Below, piece after piece: positions 61,735 to 64,000 of a DNA stretch of 64,000 nucleotides. This stretch comes from Macrobrachium rosenbergii (lineage: Eukaryota; Arthropoda; Malacostraca; Decapoda; Palaemonidae). The translations under genes and the position numbers were made by a program. The notes under the pieces are model-generated. The model searched no databases and had not been told where the DNA came from. It saw only the letters and a list, made by a program, of their open reading frames with translations. The stretch is taken from positions 81,226,971 to 81,290,970 of the forward strand of contig NC_089743.1 in the NCBI RefSeq assembly GCF_040412425.1, written 5' to 3'. How positions within the stretch are numbered: position 1 is the first letter of the stretch; the number at the start of each line of letters is the position of its first letter.

Positions 61735-64000
61735 TTTATTTATCAAATACTTACCTCTCCACTATATAGCTTTTACTTCCACACCAGTGGTAGTTCGATA
61801 GACTGAACAAAAAACGAGAACAGTCGGTTTTCAAAGAATATCCGTCTTCTATCCATCTACCTCCCCAACCACCCACCAGGGGACTGATAGGTACAAACAC
61901 TTGTAGTCAACCAGTCTACTTCTGTCCACTTTGAATGTGGGGTGGTCGGGAGGGCAATTTATATAACAGAGGATAGTATTTAAAAAATGGGAGGCTGGAA
62001 GGGCAATTTATATAATGGAGAGGTTGGAGGGTTAAGTATTTAAAAAACAAATCTTAAATTATTTATATTTTTTAAATGAACCTTACCTCTCCTTTATATA
62101 ACTGATTCCCACATTTGGAAAAGGAGGTGGGCAAAGTGGAAATTAGCCAACCCTTTAAAGTCAACTTAGTAACAAAATATTTTGTACTAAACAAGTGCTT
62201 GTTTTAACCAGTGAATTCAATACACAGGCTATTAATGCGGCCTTAGGAGGATTGTCACTCAGGTACGAAACCTTCATCACAAAGATAACTGAGGTCTCTT
62301 TGGAGGGTGGCCCCCTTCAGCAAGAGGGGTATGGTTACTGTGCCAAAACCCTGCAGAGCCAATGATAGATAACTAAGTACTGTACTTATGTAAAAAAAGG
62401 TATACTGTACTTCTATTACTCAACACTGAGTACAGTACCTCCAAGCTTCCCAAAACCCACAACCAGATTTAAAAAGCAGTAGACCAAAAAAGGCTACCTA
62501 TTGATTCAAGAAATAATATCCCCTGTACAAACCAGAGGAGTTAATATTCTGCAATAATCGTATTTAATCTCTGCACCATGAGGATAAACCAAAGCAAATG
62601 CAAGATTACCATGCCACAGAGTGATTTCAATATGTTATCCATGAATACATTTTCAAATTGAAAATTTTTAGCCATTGCTCACTTGTCCAGTGGCTTACCT
62701 TCCATTAAAGACAGAAATTAGCACAAAAGTCCTTAACTAAAGACCTAATGAAAAGGACATTACATTCCAACTCTTCGGAAGCTCCAGTTTCCATATCACC
62801 ACAGACAGAACCTTTACATCAGGTTTAATCCTTTTAGTGCAATTTGGAGGGTTTGGCCCCCTTCAGCAGGAGGGTATGGATTTGCAAAACCCTGCAGAGC
62901 CAATGATGGATAACTAGACATGTAAAAAAAGGTATACTGACTTCTATTACTCAACACTGAGTACAGTACCTCCAAGCTTCCCAAACCCACAACCAGATTT
63001 AAAGCAGTAGGCTACCTATTGATTCAGAAATAATATCCGCTGTACAAACCAGAGGAGCAATATTCTGCAATAAATTTAATCTGCACCATGAGGATAAACA
63101 AAGCAAATGCAAGATTACCAGGGTGATTTCAATATGTTATCCATGCCATTTTCAAATTGAAAATTTTTACCATTGCTCAGTGTGGCTTTACCTTCCATTA
63201 AAGACAGAAATTAGCACAAAAGTCCTTAACTAAAGACCTAATGAAAAGGACATTACATTCCAACTCTTGGAGCTCAGTTTCCATATCACACAGACAGAAC
63301 CACATCAGGTTTAATCCTTTTAGTGCAATTCCAACAATCCTTACAGACAGTACTGGACACCCAAGGGGTCAAGTCCTCAAGGATTTTGACTCCAGGCTAG
63401 GTAAAGATAATGTTGTAGTTAAGGGCCTAGCCCAAATTGTACATAGCCCAACATATGGAAAAGGTAGTTGCCTTGTCTTTACAAAGAAACTACTTATTGT
63501 GGCTCTTGCTGTGTCTATGGCTTACTGTGAAGTTTTTATAGAAATTCTTTACAGAGCTTGTTCTAAATGGTTCGAAGGTTGACAAAATAATGAACTGAAG
63601 AACAGCATACAGATTCCAAGGTAAAGTAAGTAAAGTAGCAGAGACCTGGGAAACTTCACTTAACACCTTGAAAAACATCTAGATGTCTTTGTCCTCAGAC
63701 AAGCCTATAGCCAAAGCCAACATGGCCCTTTAGCTTTAAAGGCTGCTACCAAGAAGTTTCCTCATTCTTGAGAAACAATAGAAACCTAACCATGTTGTTT
63801 ATAGAGGTATCGGTGCTGGAAAAAAAACCCCTAATGTGGGACCATGACTTACACCCTGACCAGTGGTGTTGGCAGAATCGATTGGTAGATTCTCTCTCAG
63901 CACTGATAATGGCATTAATGCAAGATTCCTCCTTGAGCTCACCAGAACCATGGACCATATCATGCAGCCATCTGCAGCTTGTGGGATTGTGAAGAAACCT
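61735..64000 (-). mobile_element. 3' part of a fifth DIRS-like element, running beyond the window
   Basis: The terminal segment TTATCAAATACTTACCTCTCC (about 61750) is complemented at 62015-62045 and repeated directly near 62085 (ACCTTACCTCTCCTTTATAT), followed by CTGATTCCCACATTTGG. Copies 1-3 have the same CTGA(A)TCCCA start after their internal complementary region. Near 63660-63560 the minus strand reads STFEPFRTSSVKNFYKNF, matching the WLSSxxFEPMCSSSLRDL block of the other recombinases. The complementary unit has an extra tandem copy (61951-61985). Confidence 0.65.
62304..63330. repeat. Imperfect tandem duplication of about 500 bases within DIRS copy 5
   Basis: 62304-62844 and 62845-63323 align from GGCCCCCTTCAGCA to GGTTTAATCCTTTTAGTGCA. 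The second unit is about 60 bases shorter because of many scattered small deletions, with few substitutions. Confidence 0.85.

Overview
The window looks like intron-rich, AT-rich nuclear DNA from an arthropod, most likely a decapod crustacean. The species cannot be fixed from the sequence. This rests on long introns full of degraded transposons, on several DIRS-type tyrosine-recombinase retrotransposons (a group I know to be common in decapods), and on a host protein with clear metazoan homology. There is no bacterial gene organisation, so most long ORFs here are transposon remnants or chance.

One host gene dominates. It is an INO80D-like subunit of the INO80 chromatin-remodelling complex on the minus strand. 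Seven consecutive coding exons can be placed (58225-58004, 48659-48451, 41182-41013, 40669-40429, 25978-25726, 21756-21604, 16030-15456). All splice sites are AG/GT and the reading phase matches at every junction. The N-terminal part must lie beyond the window. One exon (41013-41182) carries two in-frame stops in an otherwise phase-correct frame, explained by compensating frameshifts or by a 54-base micro-intron. The only other plausible host coding sequence is a plus-strand terminal exon at 3887-4049 with a strong splice acceptor and a C-terminal Ala-Lys-Leu; I do not recognise it.

The rest of the INO80D-like locus is a layered transposon record. Five DIRS-like copies all lie on the minus strand, in the same sense as the host gene: 26184-32146, 32845-38990, 44220-46960 (degenerate), 50763-56430 and 61735 to the window end. 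Three have both inverted terminal repeats, and all five show the internal complementary region typical of DIRS elements. A Penelope-like element with reverse transcriptase and GIY-YIG endonuclease lies at 22201-24000. Two elements with piggyBac-like CCCTT termini (16752-18121; 19308-21374, the latter with perfect TTAA flanks) are filled with tandem repeats. Small pogo/Tigger-like elements with TA duplications sit at 18434, 31115, 41938 and 60416, with a pogo transposase remnant near 25 kb. tRNA-derived SINEs occur at about 6.7, 49.9 and 57.5 kb. Two head-less SINE copies (4964, 53353) have exact target duplications and share one 5' end. A 1.1 kb foldback palindrome lies at 60214-61312 with a nested MITE in one arm.

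The first 15 kb (except the exon at 3887 and two SINEs) and several intron stretches hold nothing I can identify beyond simple repeats. I found no convincing new host system. The most interesting material is the head-less SINE form, the piggyBac-like tandem-repeat carriers, the uniform DIRS orientation and the odd INO80D exon.
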